The notes beneath the pieces are model-generated. The model did no database searches and had not been told where the DNA came from. It was given only the letters and a program-made list of their open reading frames with translations. Both the position numbers and the translations under genes were made by a program. A stretch of 33,188 nucleotides of DNA. Origin: Candidatus Rokuibacteriota bacterium (GTDB lineage: Bacteria > Methylomirabilota > Methylomirabilia > Rokubacteriales > CSP1-6). Positions 1 to 7,007 of this stretch are shown here, one piece after another. How positions within the stretch are numbered: position 1 is the stretch's first letter; each line of letters starts with the position of its first letter. The stretch covers positions 1 to 33,188 of the forward strand of contig QHSR01000063.1 of the NCBI GenBank assembly GCA_003221635.1. Reading direction: 5' to 3'.

Positions 1-597
1 GACGTCCAGTACGCGATCGAGTGGCCCGAGTTCCCCCGCAACGTGGAGAAGGCCAAGCAGCTCCTGCGCGAGGCGGGCTATCCGAACGGACTCGACGTGG
101 ACTGGGTCACGCCGCTGCCGACGTTCTACTCGCGGGGCGAGCGCCTCATCGCGCAGCTCCGTGAGGTCGGCATCCGCGGCCGGCTCCAGACCATGGAGCG
201 GGGCATCTTCTTCCAGCGGCTCCAGGGCGGCCTCAAGGAGTTTCCTGGGACCCAGATCATCCTGAACGGTGTCCGGATCGCGGGAAGCTGGTCGTTCTGG
301 TACGAAGGCTACTTCAAGTGCGGCGGCTTCAACTCTCGCGATCGCATCTGCGTGAAGGACCTCGACGGCAAGTTCGACCAGTACGAGCGGTCGATCAATC
401 CAGCAGAGCGCAAGAAGCTCGCCGAGGAGATCCAGCGCGGCATTCTGGAAAACTACTACCTCGTGCCGGTGTTCCGCCACGCGTTCGTCAACGCGATCGG
501 GCCCCGGATCGTGGCGCAGAAGTGGCAGGACGTCTTCCCGACGATCACCACCGGCTATGCCTATCCCTGGGAGGACCTGAAGGTGAAGGACCAGTAG
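1..597 (+). CDS. ABC transporter solute-binding protein (family 5), C-terminal part
   Basis: The frame is open from the first base of the window, so the 5' part of the gene lies outside. The 198 visible codons end in a tandem TAG TAG. The residues look like the last lobe of a periplasmic dipeptide/nickel-type binding protein (SBP_bac_5): an aromatic WSFWYEG segment, a late helix with ERKKLAEEIQ, and a run describing how the chain exits the lobe (NYYLVPVFRH). Such proteins capture a peptide, opine, nickel chelate or small organic solute outside the membrane and hand it to the permeases. Two permeases and two ATPases follow on the same strand, making a full importer operon. Substrate cannot be told from this fragment. 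A truncated N-terminal fragment of another family 5 protein occurs at 26270-26599, so this genome carries more than one such importer. Confidence 0.85.
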   Translation, partial: DVQYAIEWPEFPRNVEKAKQLLREAGYPNGLDVDWVTPLPTFYSRGERLIAQLREVGIRGRLQTMERGIFFQRLQGGLKEFPGTQIILNGVRIAGSWSFWYEGYFKCGGFNSRDRICVKDLDGKFDQYERSINPAERKKLAEEIQRGILENYYLVPVFRHAFVNAIGPRIVAQKWQDVFPTITTGYAYPWEDLKVKDQ

Positions 598-606
598 TAG
601 CCGGTC

Positions 607-1527
607 ATGCCGCAGTTCATCGTCCGGCGCGTCCTCTATAGCATCGTCACGCTCTTCATCCTGAGCGCGACGATCTTTCTCGTCGTGCGCTTCACCGGGG
701 ACCCCGTGGCGCTCATGGCGGAAGCCAGCGCGCGCCCCGAGGATCTCGACCGGATCCGCCACCAGTGGGGACTCGACCGCTCGTGGCCGGTGCAGTACGT
801 GACCTTCATGCAGAACGCCTTCCGGGGAGAGCTCGGCAAGTCCTTCAACTACCGGCTCCCGGTCACCGAGCTCTACTTCCAACGGCTGCCCAACTCGCTG
901 ACTCTGGGTCTCGCCGCCACGCTCATCTCCCTGCTCATCGGCGTTCCGGCCGGCATCATCTCGGCGGTGAAGGTCAACAGCCGGTGGGACAACGTCGCCA
1001 AAGGGATCGCCCTGCTCGGCCTCTCGATCCCGGGCTTCTGGCTCGGGCTCGTCCTGATCCTCGTGTTCTCCGTCTGGCTCCGATGGCTGCCGACCTCCGG
1101 GGCCGGCGACTGGCGGCACGTCGTCATGCCCGCCTTGGCACTCGGGTGGTACTTCGCCGCGTCGATGCTCCGGCTGACCCGTTCGAGCATGCTCGAGGTC
1201 CTGGGCAGCGAATACATCAAGCTCGCACGGCTCAAGGGGCTGCCGGACGTCGTCGTCATCGCCATGCACGCGTTCAAGAACGCGCTCATCCCGGTCTTCA
1301 CGCTGGCCGGCGTCAACATGGTCGTGATGGTCAACGCCGCCGTCATCATCGAGGTGATCTTCGCGTGGCCGGGCATCGGGCGCCTCCTCTACGAGGGCAT
1401 CTTCCAGCGGGACTTTCCACTCGTGCAGGGCGTGGTGATCATGGCGGGCGTCATGATCGTGGGGATCAACCTGGTCGTGGACATCCTGTACGCCTTCATC
1501 GACCCGAGAATCCGGCTCACGAGATGA
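607..1527 (+). CDS. ABC transporter permease, DppB/OppB type
   Basis: This 306-residue inner-membrane protein is the first permease of the importer. It begins with a typical family start (MPQFIVRRVLYSI), has about six hydrophobic segments, and carries the cytoplasmic EAA loop that docks on the ATPase (EYIKLARLKGLPDVVVIAMH, near residues 199-218). The C-terminus IDPRIRLTR is also typical of DppB-like permeases. The ATG lies 9 bases after the binding-protein stop with no clear Shine-Dalgarno site, so translation may be coupled to the upstream gene. Length matches the family. The substrate class (peptide, nickel or another small solute) is not visible in the permease. Confidence 0.93.
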   Translation: MPQFIVRRVLYSIVTLFILSATIFLVVRFTGDPVALMAEASARPEDLDRIRHQWGLDRSWPVQYVTFMQNAFRGELGKSFNYRLPVTELYFQRLPNSLTLGLAATLISLLIGVPAGIISAVKVNSRWDNVAKGIALLGLSIPGFWLGLVLILVFSVWLRWLPTSGAGDWRHVVMPALALGWYFAASMLRLTRSSMLEVLGSEYIKLARLKGLPDVVVIAMHAFKNALIPVFTLAGVNMVVMVNAAVIIEVIFAWPGIGRLLYEGIFQRDFPLVQGVVIMAGVMIVGINLVVDILYAFIDPRIRLTR

Positions 1528-1548
1528 GCTGAGAAACCAGCTCACGAG

Positions 1549-2463
1549 GTGACGATGGCAACCATTCCGGCGGATACTCGGCGTGCTTCCCGACGGGCGG
1601 CGGCCGGCCGGCTCGGAACGATCGTCAAGGCGGTGCGGGAAGCGCCGCAGGCCGCGGTCGTCATCCTCGGCGGCCTCATGCTCGTCGCGATCTTCGCCGA
1701 TTTCATCGCTCCGCACGATCCGACGCTTCCGGTGCAAGGCGCGGGCGTGTTCGACCCGCCGTTCTGGATGGAAGGGGGTCGCGTGACGACCCTGCTCGGC
1801 ACCGACTTCCAGGGCCGGGACGTCCTGAGCCGCCTGATCTACGGAGCGCGCGTGTCGCTGGTCGTGGGGCTGATGGGGACGCTGGTGGCGGGCGGCATCG
1901 GGACCGCGATGGGGATCATTTCGGGGTACGTGGGCGGCTGGGTGGACCAGATCATCATGCGCGTGACCGATGCCTGGCTCGCGTTGCCCGCCATCGTCTT
2001 CGCGATCTTCCTGGCCGCCATGGTCGGGCCCAGCATGTGGAACATCATCGTCATCCTGGGCGCGGTGTACTGGACGCGGTACGCGCGCGTCATCCGTGGC
2101 GAGGTGCTGACCCTCCGGGAACGGGAATTCGTGAAGCTGGCCGAGATCGCCGGCGCCAGCAAGCTGCGCGTGATCAAGCGGCATATCCTGCCGAATGTCA
2201 TGAACACGGCGACCGTTCTGGCCAGCCTCACGGTCGGTGTCGTCATCATCGCGGAAGCCTCGCTGAGCTTTCTCGGAGTGGGCGTGCCGCCGCCACAGCC
2301 CGCCTGGGGCCTCATGCTCTCGGAGGCGCGTTCCACGTTGATGGCCGGCCAGTGGTGGCTCACGGTGTTCCCGGGGTTCTGCATCCTCCTGATCGTCCTC
2401 GCGACCCAGCTTTTCGGCGACTGGTTGCGGGTCCGGCTGGATCCCCAGCTGAGGAATTTATGA
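1549..2463 (+). CDS. ABC transporter permease, DppC/OppC type
   Basis: The second permease subunit is 304 residues long from GTG 1549, or 302 from ATG 1555. The GAGGTG at 1546-1551 overlaps the GTG and is close to the ATG, so the exact start is undecided. After an N-terminal cytoplasmic stretch and a first membrane helix, the protein has the large periplasmic insertion found in DppC (FIAPHDPTLP; LLGTDFQGRDVLSRLIYG), further membrane helices, and the EAA coupling loop (EFVKLAEIAGASKLRVIKRH). The late segment SFLGVGVPPPQPAWG is a hallmark of this subfamily. Its TGA overlaps the ATG of the next gene (ATGA at 2460-2463), supporting translational coupling to the ATPase. Confidence 0.93.
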   Translation: MTMATIPADTRRASRRAAAGRLGTIVKAVREAPQAAVVILGGLMLVAIFADFIAPHDPTLPVQGAGVFDPPFWMEGGRVTTLLGTDFQGRDVLSRLIYGARVSLVVGLMGTLVAGGIGTAMGIISGYVGGWVDQIIMRVTDAWLALPAIVFAIFLAAMVGPSMWNIIVILGAVYWTRYARVIRGEVLTLREREFVKLAEIAGASKLRVIKRHILPNVMNTATVLASLTVGVVIIAEASLSFLGVGVPPPQPAWGLMLSEARSTLMAGQWWLTVFPGFCILLIVLATQLFGDWLRVRLDPQLRNL

Positions 2464-3362
2464 ATCTGGGGGGCCCCGACATGGCCCCCCAGACCCCCCA
2501 GCGCTCGGCGCGCGAAGCCGTGGCGCGCCGGGATCCCATCCTGACCGTGTCCGAGCTGCAGACGCACTTCTTCAGCTTCGGCGGGACACGCGTCGTCAGG
2601 GCGGTGGACCGCGTGAGCTTCACGCTTCACGAAGGCGAGACCCTGGGGCTCGTCGGCGAGTCGGGAAGCGGCAAGACGACGACGTGCCTCTCGATCGTCG
2701 GGCTCCTGCCGCGGGCTGCTCGGACCGTGGGAGGGAGTGTCGTCTTCGAGGGCGAAGATCTGACGCGCAAGAGCCAGCGTGAATTGCGGCGGATCCGTGG
2801 CCGGCGGATCGCCGTGATCCTCCAGGACCCCATGGCGTCTCTGAACCCGCTCTTCACCATCTTCAGGCAGGTGGCGGAGCCCGCCTTCTTCCACCAGCAG
2901 CTGCGGGGCCGCACGCTGCGGGAGCGCGTGCAGCACCTGCTCCGCGCCGTCCGGATCCCGTCGCCCGAGTGGAGGATGCGCGAATATCCCCATCAGATGA
3001 GCGGCGGCATGCGCCAGCGCATCGTCGGCGCGATCGCCCTCGCCGGCGGGCCGAGGGTCGTCATTGCCGACGAGCCCACGACGAATCTCGACGTCACCAT
3101 CCAGGCGCAGTATCTCGACCTCCTCAAGGACATCCAGCGGGAGACCGGCGTGGCGTTGATCTTCGTGACGCACAACCTGGGCATCGTGGCGAAGATGTGT
3201 GACAGGGTCGCCGTGATGTATGCCGGCAAGATCATCGAGCAGGCGCCGGTGCGGGAGCTCTTCGACGACCCCAAGCACCCGTACACGCGAGCCTTGCTCG
3301 GCTCGGTGCCGAAGCTCGCGCGTTTCATCCGCGCTGCCCGGAAGCGCTGCCACGCTGCGTGA
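2460..3362 (+). CDS. ABC transporter ATPase, DppD/OppD type, with deleted and frameshifted C-terminus
   Basis: The intact part is an ABC ATPase that powers the importer: Walker A GESGSGKTT, Q-loop ILQDPMASLNP, signature MSGGMRQRI, Walker B VVIADEPT and the H-loop FVTHNLG. ATG 2460 overlaps the permease stop and has GAGGA at 2451-2455. An ATG at 2481 inside a repeat element is the alternative. After ALLGSVPKLA the frame runs into unrelated residues and stops at 3362. The missing family tail is visible in another frame from 3323 onward (FHPRCPEALPRC ... VARCWL). Compared with the next gene, about 25 residues between the HPYT motif region and FHPRCP are gone. The catalytic domain is complete, but the C-terminal Cys-containing oligopeptide-transport domain is lost unless the defect is a sequencing error. 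Confidence 0.85.
   Translation: MNLGGPDMAPQTPQRSAREAVARRDPILTVSELQTHFFSFGGTRVVRAVDRVSFTLHEGETLGLVGESGSGKTTTCLSIVGLLPRAARTVGGSVVFEGEDLTRKSQRELRRIRGRRIAVILQDPMASLNPLFTIFRQVAEPAFFHQQLRGRTLRERVQHLLRAVRIPSPEWRMREYPHQMSGGMRQRIVGAIALAGGPRVVIADEPTTNLDVTIQAQYLDLLKDIQRETGVALIFVTHNLGIVAKMCDRVAVMYAGKIIEQAPVRELFDDPKHPYTRALLGSVPKLARFIRAARKRCHAA
2466..2507. repeat. Dispersed GC-rich hairpin element, copy A
   Basis: CTGGGGGGCC (2466-2475) and GGCCCCCCAG (2483-2492) form a perfect 10-bp stem around the loop CCGACAT, followed by ACCCCCC and CGCTCG. A related element lies between soxZ and soxA (11990-12029). There the stem is GTAGGGGGCC/GGCCCCCTAC with loop CCGAAAT, again followed by ACCCCCC and CGCTCG. The stem sequences differ but pairing is kept. 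Here the element covers the first codons of the ATPase gene and holds an alternative ATG at 2481. Confidence 0.7.
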
Positions 3363-3469
3363 ACGAGGAGCCGGGGGACTTCCACCTCGGCGACGGGAGC
3401 GTCGCCCGGTGCTGGCTCGTGGAAGGCAAAAACGAAGCGGGAGCGCATCGTGGCCGAACCGGTTCTTGA
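3323..3469 (+). pseudogene. Out-of-frame C-terminal remnant of the DppD-type ATPase
   Basis: In the frame starting TTT CAT CCG at 3323 the translation reads FHPRCPEALPRC, then EEPGDFHLGDGS and VARCWL, which is the usual end of DppD/OppD-type ATPases. The following gene carries the same FHPRCP motif in frame. The frame stops at 3467-3469 and would overlap the start of the next ATPase at 3450, a normal arrangement for such operons. The remnant shows that the upstream gene was once longer. Confidence 0.75.
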
Positions 3470-4421
3470 AGTCCGGGGCCTGACGAAGCACTTCCCCCTG
3501 CGGCACGGGCTGCTCGGACGCGGGAGGGCGTGGGTCAAAGCCGTGGACGGAGTGGACTTCGCGATCCATCCAGGTGAGACGCTCGGCCTCATCGGCGAGT
3601 CCGGATGCGGAAAGACGACGACCTCCAAGTTGATCCTGCTGCAGGAGACACCGACCGCGGGGTCGATCGCCTTCGAGGGCCGGGACATCTCCGGCCTCCA
3701 CGGTGCGGAGTTGATGGCCTACCGCCGGGCGGTGCAGGTGGTGTTCCAGGACCCGTTCAGCTCGCTCAGCCCGCGCATGCGCGTGGAGGACATCATCGCC
3801 GAGCCTCTGGAGATTCACACCGATCTCTCGCGCGCGGCGATTCGTGAGCGCGTCGGAGCGGTGCTCGATCTGGTCGGGCTGCAGCCGGACGTGGCCCCGC
3901 TGTTCCCGCACGAGTTCAGCGGCGGCCAGCGGCAGCGGATCGCCATCGCCCGGGCGCTGGCGACCGACACGCGTCTCATCGTGTTGGACGAGCCGGTCTC
4001 GGCGCTCGACGTGTCGGTCAGGGCCCAGATCATCAACCAGCTCGAGCACCTGCAGCGGACCCTCGGCGTGAGCTATCTCTTCATCGGCCACGACCTGGCC
4101 ACGGTGGCGCACATCAGCCACCGGATCGCCGTGATGTACCTGGGCAAGATCGTCGAGTCGGCCGACAGCGATACCCTGTGCGCGCGCCCGATGCACCCGT
4201 ACACCAAGGCTCTCTTCGCCGCCGCGCTGCCGTCCCATCCCGACGACCCGCAGCCGGAACGGACCATCGCCGGGGAGGTCCCGAGCGCCCTCCGCCTGCC
4301 TTCCGGGTGTCGTTTCCATCCGCGGTGCCCGGCGGCGATGTCGGTGTGCTCCGAGGTCGAGCCGACCTTGCAGCCGCGCGACGACGGCGGCGGCGTGGTG
4401 GCCTGCCACCTGTACGGGTGA
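3450..4421 (+). CDS. ABC transporter ATPase, DppF/OppF type
   Basis: This is the second nucleotide-binding subunit of the importer, 323 residues, starting at GTG 3450 with GGGAG at 3439-3443. Motifs in order: Walker A GESGCGKTT, Q-loop VFQDPFSSLSP, signature FSGGQRQRI, Walker B LIVLDEPVSALD, H-loop IGHDLATV, then the oligopeptide-transporter C-terminal region with HPYTKAL, GCRFHPRCP and a final VACHLYG. All key ATPase residues are present, so this protein is intact, unlike its partner. It ends the operon. The next gene is on the opposite strand and ends 36 bases away, so the two are convergent. Confidence 0.93.
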   Translation: MAEPVLEVRGLTKHFPLRHGLLGRGRAWVKAVDGVDFAIHPGETLGLIGESGCGKTTTSKLILLQETPTAGSIAFEGRDISGLHGAELMAYRRAVQVVFQDPFSSLSPRMRVEDIIAEPLEIHTDLSRAAIRERVGAVLDLVGLQPDVAPLFPHEFSGGQRQRIAIARALATDTRLIVLDEPVSALDVSVRAQIINQLEHLQRTLGVSYLFIGHDLATVAHISHRIAVMYLGKIVESADSDTLCARPMHPYTKALFAAALPSHPDDPQPERTIAGEVPSALRLPSGCRFHPRCPAAMSVCSEVEPTLQPRDDGGGVVACHLYG

Positions 4422-4457
4422 ATGCAGATCCGCGGCGTCGCCTTGCGTCTGGCGCGC

Positions 4458-5552
4458 TCAGCCGCCCAGATCGACGATGGCGATGACGGGACCGCCGCCG
4501 TGCGGTCCCTGGTGCATGGCATCGACCGAGACGAAGACGGCTGGATCTCCGATCGCCGCCGCCGCCACGCCGCCGACCGCCGCCTTGGAGTGGCGATGGT
4601 GGTGGACGTCGGAGTCGTCGAGCATGATCTGGCGTCTGCCGCGCAGCGTGCCGCGATGGTCGGCCTCGGACTTGATGAAGCAGTTCACGAGGCGGCCCTT
4701 GAGGTCTTCGGCGCGCGGTCGGTCCGGCAGCTCGAGCCCGGCGTTCCGGATCGCCGCGTAGATGCCGTCGAGGTCGAGCGCATCCTTCATCACGCTGTGA
4801 CCGATGCGGTAGCGCCCGCCCGCGGAGGCCTTGTTGCCCATGAGCACGATCTGCGCTCGCGTCAGCTCGACGCCGGAGGAGCAGGACGCGACCGACGAAT
4901 ACAGGTCGAGATCCTTGCAGATCTGCTCGGCACGCGGCATCGGGATCTCGCCCAGCGCGACCGCGATGCCCAGGCCGGTGGTGCCGTTCGACACGCCCAT
5001 CGAGTCGTGCACTTCACAGGCCACGGTCTTGCCCCGCCGCTTCGCGTTCTCCACCCATTCGATGGTGAGCAAGGGCGTCTTGGTCTGGACGTAATGCACG
5101 TCTTTCGAGTCCTCGATGCCGGCATCCTTCATCGCCGCCTTCACGCCCTCGGCGACGACCTCGACCATGCGCAGCCGGCCGATGTCTTCGGGCTGAAGCT
5201 CTGCGCTCATGGCGGTCCCGATTACCAGGCGCGACTTGTCCGCAGATCCTTTCCCCTCGTTCCTCGCGAACACGGTCGCGTGAGGTGTGATGACGCCGTC
5301 GCAGCCCCCGGACCACACCATCGGGATCGTCGCGACCTCGGCCTCGCCGCGCTTGCCGTGCTTCAACAGCACGCGCCGGAAGGCGTGGTCGGCGAGCAGG
5401 CGGGTGAAGTCGTTGACCCCGCCGTTGCCCTCGGTCTTCCCCACGACGGCCACGACCTGGTCGGCGGTGAACTGGCCGGCCAGGATGCGCTCCTCGAGGC
5501 CGGAGGCATCCTGGACGCTTTTGAGCTCGACTTTTGCCACTTCGACGGCCAT
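4458..5552 (-). CDS. Ring-opening amidohydrolase (cyanuric acid hydrolase / barbiturase family)
   Basis: The 364-residue product has the length and signature motifs of the AtzD/barbiturase family, which opens six-membered cyclic amides such as cyanuric acid or barbiturate. The fold is three related domains, each contributing a Ser-Lys pair. Visible here are GKTEGNG with a Lys near residue 39, the first Ser in WSGGCDGV (about 81), the Lys in VQTKTPLL (158), the second Ser in CSSGVEL (225/226), and the late metal-loop motif SVDAMHQGP followed by GGGP. The start ATG 5552 is preceded by GAGGAG at 5562-5567 with 9-base spacing. It sits between an importer operon and a phosphoesterase, with no biuret or allophanate hydrolase gene nearby. 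Cyanurate versus barbiturate cannot be decided from motifs alone. Confidence 0.9.
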   Translation of the reverse strand: MAVEVAKVELKSVQDASGLEERILAGQFTADQVVAVVGKTEGNGGVNDFTRLLADHAFRRVLLKHGKRGEAEVATIPMVWSGGCDGVITPHATVFARNEGKGSADKSRLVIGTAMSAELQPEDIGRLRMVEVVAEGVKAAMKDAGIEDSKDVHYVQTKTPLLTIEWVENAKRRGKTVACEVHDSMGVSNGTTGLGIAVALGEIPMPRAEQICKDLDLYSSVASCSSGVELTRAQIVLMGNKASAGGRYRIGHSVMKDALDLDGIYAAIRNAGLELPDRPRAEDLKGRLVNCFIKSEADHRGTLRGRRQIMLDDSDVHHHRHSKAAVGGVAAAAIGDPAVFVSVDAMHQGPHGGGPVIAIVDLGG

Positions 5553-5590
5553 CGCGTGCGTCTCCTCAATTTATATTCGCGCCTCGGCCG

Positions 5591-5608
5591 GCGGGGCCCC
5601 AGCCCCGC
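5591..5608 (-). terminator. GC-rich stem-loop between phosphoesterase and amidohydrolase genes
   Basis: GCGGGGC (5591-5597) and GCCCCGC (5602-5608) form a perfect 7-bp stem with a 4-base loop. It lies 28 bases after the stop of the SbcD-like gene and before the amidohydrolase start. No U-tract follows directly, so it may be a weak terminator or just a structured spacer. Confidence 0.35.
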
Positions 5609-5635
5609 GACGGCCTGCAGCGCGAACCACCATTG

Positions 5636-6403
5636 TCAGTCGAGCGGTCGAGGTTCTACGCGGATCCCGTCGTCCGCGGAGAAGTCGATTCGCAGGACTG
5701 TGCCCGCCGGGTGTCCGCTTCCCCACTCCATCAGGGGGGCTCCCGCATAGTGGGCGGCCACGCGGCCCTGGCTGACGTTGGTCTGGACATGCTGGTGGCC
5801 GAGGGCGATGTAGTCCCAGCCGGTGTCACGAACCTCATCGGCGAATATCGGCGACGACCGCTCCGGCCGCTGCCGCGCCTCGTAGAAAAAGCCGTGCGCC
5901 ATGGCCAGGCACCAGCGTCGGTCGTCACGCCCCGGGATATGGGCGAGAGGCCGGAACTCGGGCGCGTGCTCTTCCATGGCGCGGCCCCACACGACCACCT
6001 CGAGCTCAGGGAAGTCGATGGTCTCTCCGTTCAGCTGGCGGATCACGTGGACGTGGCTCGCTCCGGCCGTGAGGTCGTGCCGGTCGTAGATCGCGCTCGT
6101 GCGCAGCGCGTCGTGGTTCCCGGGCAGGATGACGACCGGCTGGCGAAGCCGCTCGAGCTCGGTCCGCACGAACGCGACGGTCTCGTCGGACACGCGGTTG
6201 TGATCGAAGAGATCGCCGGCGATCAGCAGCAGATCGACCGTATCGGTCAACGCCCGATCGACGATGCGCCGGAAGACGCGCCGGCCGCGATCCCGGTGCA
6301 CTCTTTGCTGATGGGCATCTCCATAGCCGTCGCTGTCGAGATGGACGTCGGCGGTGTGAAGCACTCGCAGGGGTCGTCTTGACGGGGGCATGACCAGCAG
6401 CAT
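5636..6403 (-). CDS. Metallophosphoesterase, SbcD-like DNA repair exonuclease family
   Basis: The protein carries the four blocks of the calcineurin-like metallophosphoesterase fold in order: HTADVHLD (D and H metal ligands), [19 protein letters not shown] and ALGHQHVQ. These bind two metal ions that hydrolyse phosphodiester bonds. At about 255 residues it is shorter than SbcD, ending just after the core domain, and no SbcC ATPase is adjacent. A role as a stand-alone nuclease or phosphoesterase is therefore more likely than a classical SbcCD complex. ATG 6403 is preferred because GGGGA precedes it by 7 bases; ATG 6391 is the alternative. The gene is divergent from the molybdenum hydroxylase operon, with 142 bases between the two starts. 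Confidence 0.82.
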   Translation of the reverse strand: MLLVMPPSRRPLRVLHTADVHLDSDGYGDAHQQRVHRDRGRRVFRRIVDRALTDTVDLLLIAGDLFDHNRVSDETVAFVRTELERLRQPVVILPGNHDALRTSAIYDRHDLTAGASHVHVIRQLNGETIDFPELEVVVWGRAMEEHAPEFRPLAHIPGRDDRRWCLAMAHGFFYEARQRPERSSPIFADEVRDTGWDYIALGHQHVQTNVSQGRVAAHYAGAPLMEWGSGHPAGTVLRIDFSADDGIRVEPRPLD

Positions 6404-6484
6404 GCCATATTCCCCACGCGGCCATCGCGGATTGACAGGCACCCGGTGCGCGACCTGGGACGGGCCTTCCGACGCGGAGATCGC

Positions 6485-6513
6485 TTGCCTTCCAGAGCCT
6501 GATAGCGGATATT
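6485..6513 (+). promoter_or_regulatory. Possible sigma70-type promoter for the molybdenum hydroxylase/sox operon
   Basis: TTGCCT (6485-6490) and GATATT (6508-6513) are separated by 17 bases, each matching 4 of 6 consensus positions. Transcription would start near 6520, leaving a short leader with the strong GGGGGAGGGGAG ribosome site before ATG 6546. Assigned from sequence alone. Confidence 0.35.
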
Positions 6514-6545
6514 TTCTGCACCGCACTCTCGGGGGAGGGGAGCCA

Positions 6546-6995
6546 ATGGCACGCCTGACGATCAACGGGAAAACCAACGAGGTCAATGTCGATCCCAACA
6601 CGCCCCTGTTGTGGGCGATCCGCGAGCAGGTCGGCCTCACCGGCACCAAATACGGCTGCGGGATGGCCCTGTGCGGCGCCTGCACGGTGCACCTCGACGG
6701 CAAGGCGATCCGTTCCTGCGTGACGCCCGTCAGCGCGGCGGTGGGCAAGCAGGTCACCACCATCGAAGGCCTCGCCGCCGGCGGGGCGCTCCACAAGGTT
6801 CAAAAGGCCTGGGTCGACTACGAGGTGCCGCAGTGCGGCTACTGCCAGACGGGCATGATCATGGCGGTGGCCGCGCTCCTGAAGGACAAGCCGAAGCCGA
6901 CCGACGCCGATATCGACGCGTCGATCACGAACATTTGCCGGTGCGGCACGTTCCAGCAGGTGCGAGAAGCGATCCACGCCGCGGCGAAGGCATAA
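6546..6995 (+). CDS. (2Fe-2S) subunit of a xanthine dehydrogenase-family molybdenum hydroxylase
   Basis: This 149-residue protein carries two 2Fe-2S clusters that pass electrons from the molybdenum site. The plant-type ferredoxin cluster is seen in [13 protein letters not shown] with a further Cys in IRSC. The second, all-helical domain has [11 protein letters not shown] and ICRCGTF. The ATG at 6546 is preceded by a long purine-rich ribosome site ending 3 bases before it. The molybdopterin subunit follows 12 bases downstream. The two-subunit layout, without a separate FAD subunit, matches isoquinoline 1-oxidoreductase-type (IorA) enzymes, where cytochrome c or another carrier takes the electrons. 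A close paralogue is encoded at 20831-21286. Confidence 0.93.
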   Translation: MARLTINGKTNEVNVDPNTPLLWAIREQVGLTGTKYGCGMALCGACTVHLDGKAIRSCVTPVSAAVGKQVTTIEGLAAGGALHKVQKAWVDYEVPQCGYCQTGMIMAVAALLKDKPKPTDADIDASITNICRCGTFQQVREAIHAAAKA

Positions 6996-7007
6996 GGGGG
7001 AGAGGTC

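Noticed and set aside
1839-4409. Very long open frame on the minus strand, opposite the permease and ATPase genes
   Set aside because: It is an antisense frame in high-GC coding DNA. The residues show no domain and the opposite strand has the ABC transporter motifs.
5570-5575. TATAAA on the minus strand before the amidohydrolase start, as a -10 box
   Set aside because: A transcript from it would begin inside or after the ribosome site GAGGAG, leaving no usable leader, and no -35 box is visible.
5636-6403. SbcD of an SbcCD nuclease complex
   Set aside because: The protein is short and no SbcC-like ATPase gene is near, so only the phosphoesterase family is claimed.
6432-6437. TTGACA sequence, similar context (GCGGATTGACAGG) to the promoter at 12916
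   Set aside because: No acceptable -10 box at 16-18 bases downstream. The shared 13-base context is noted but may be chance.
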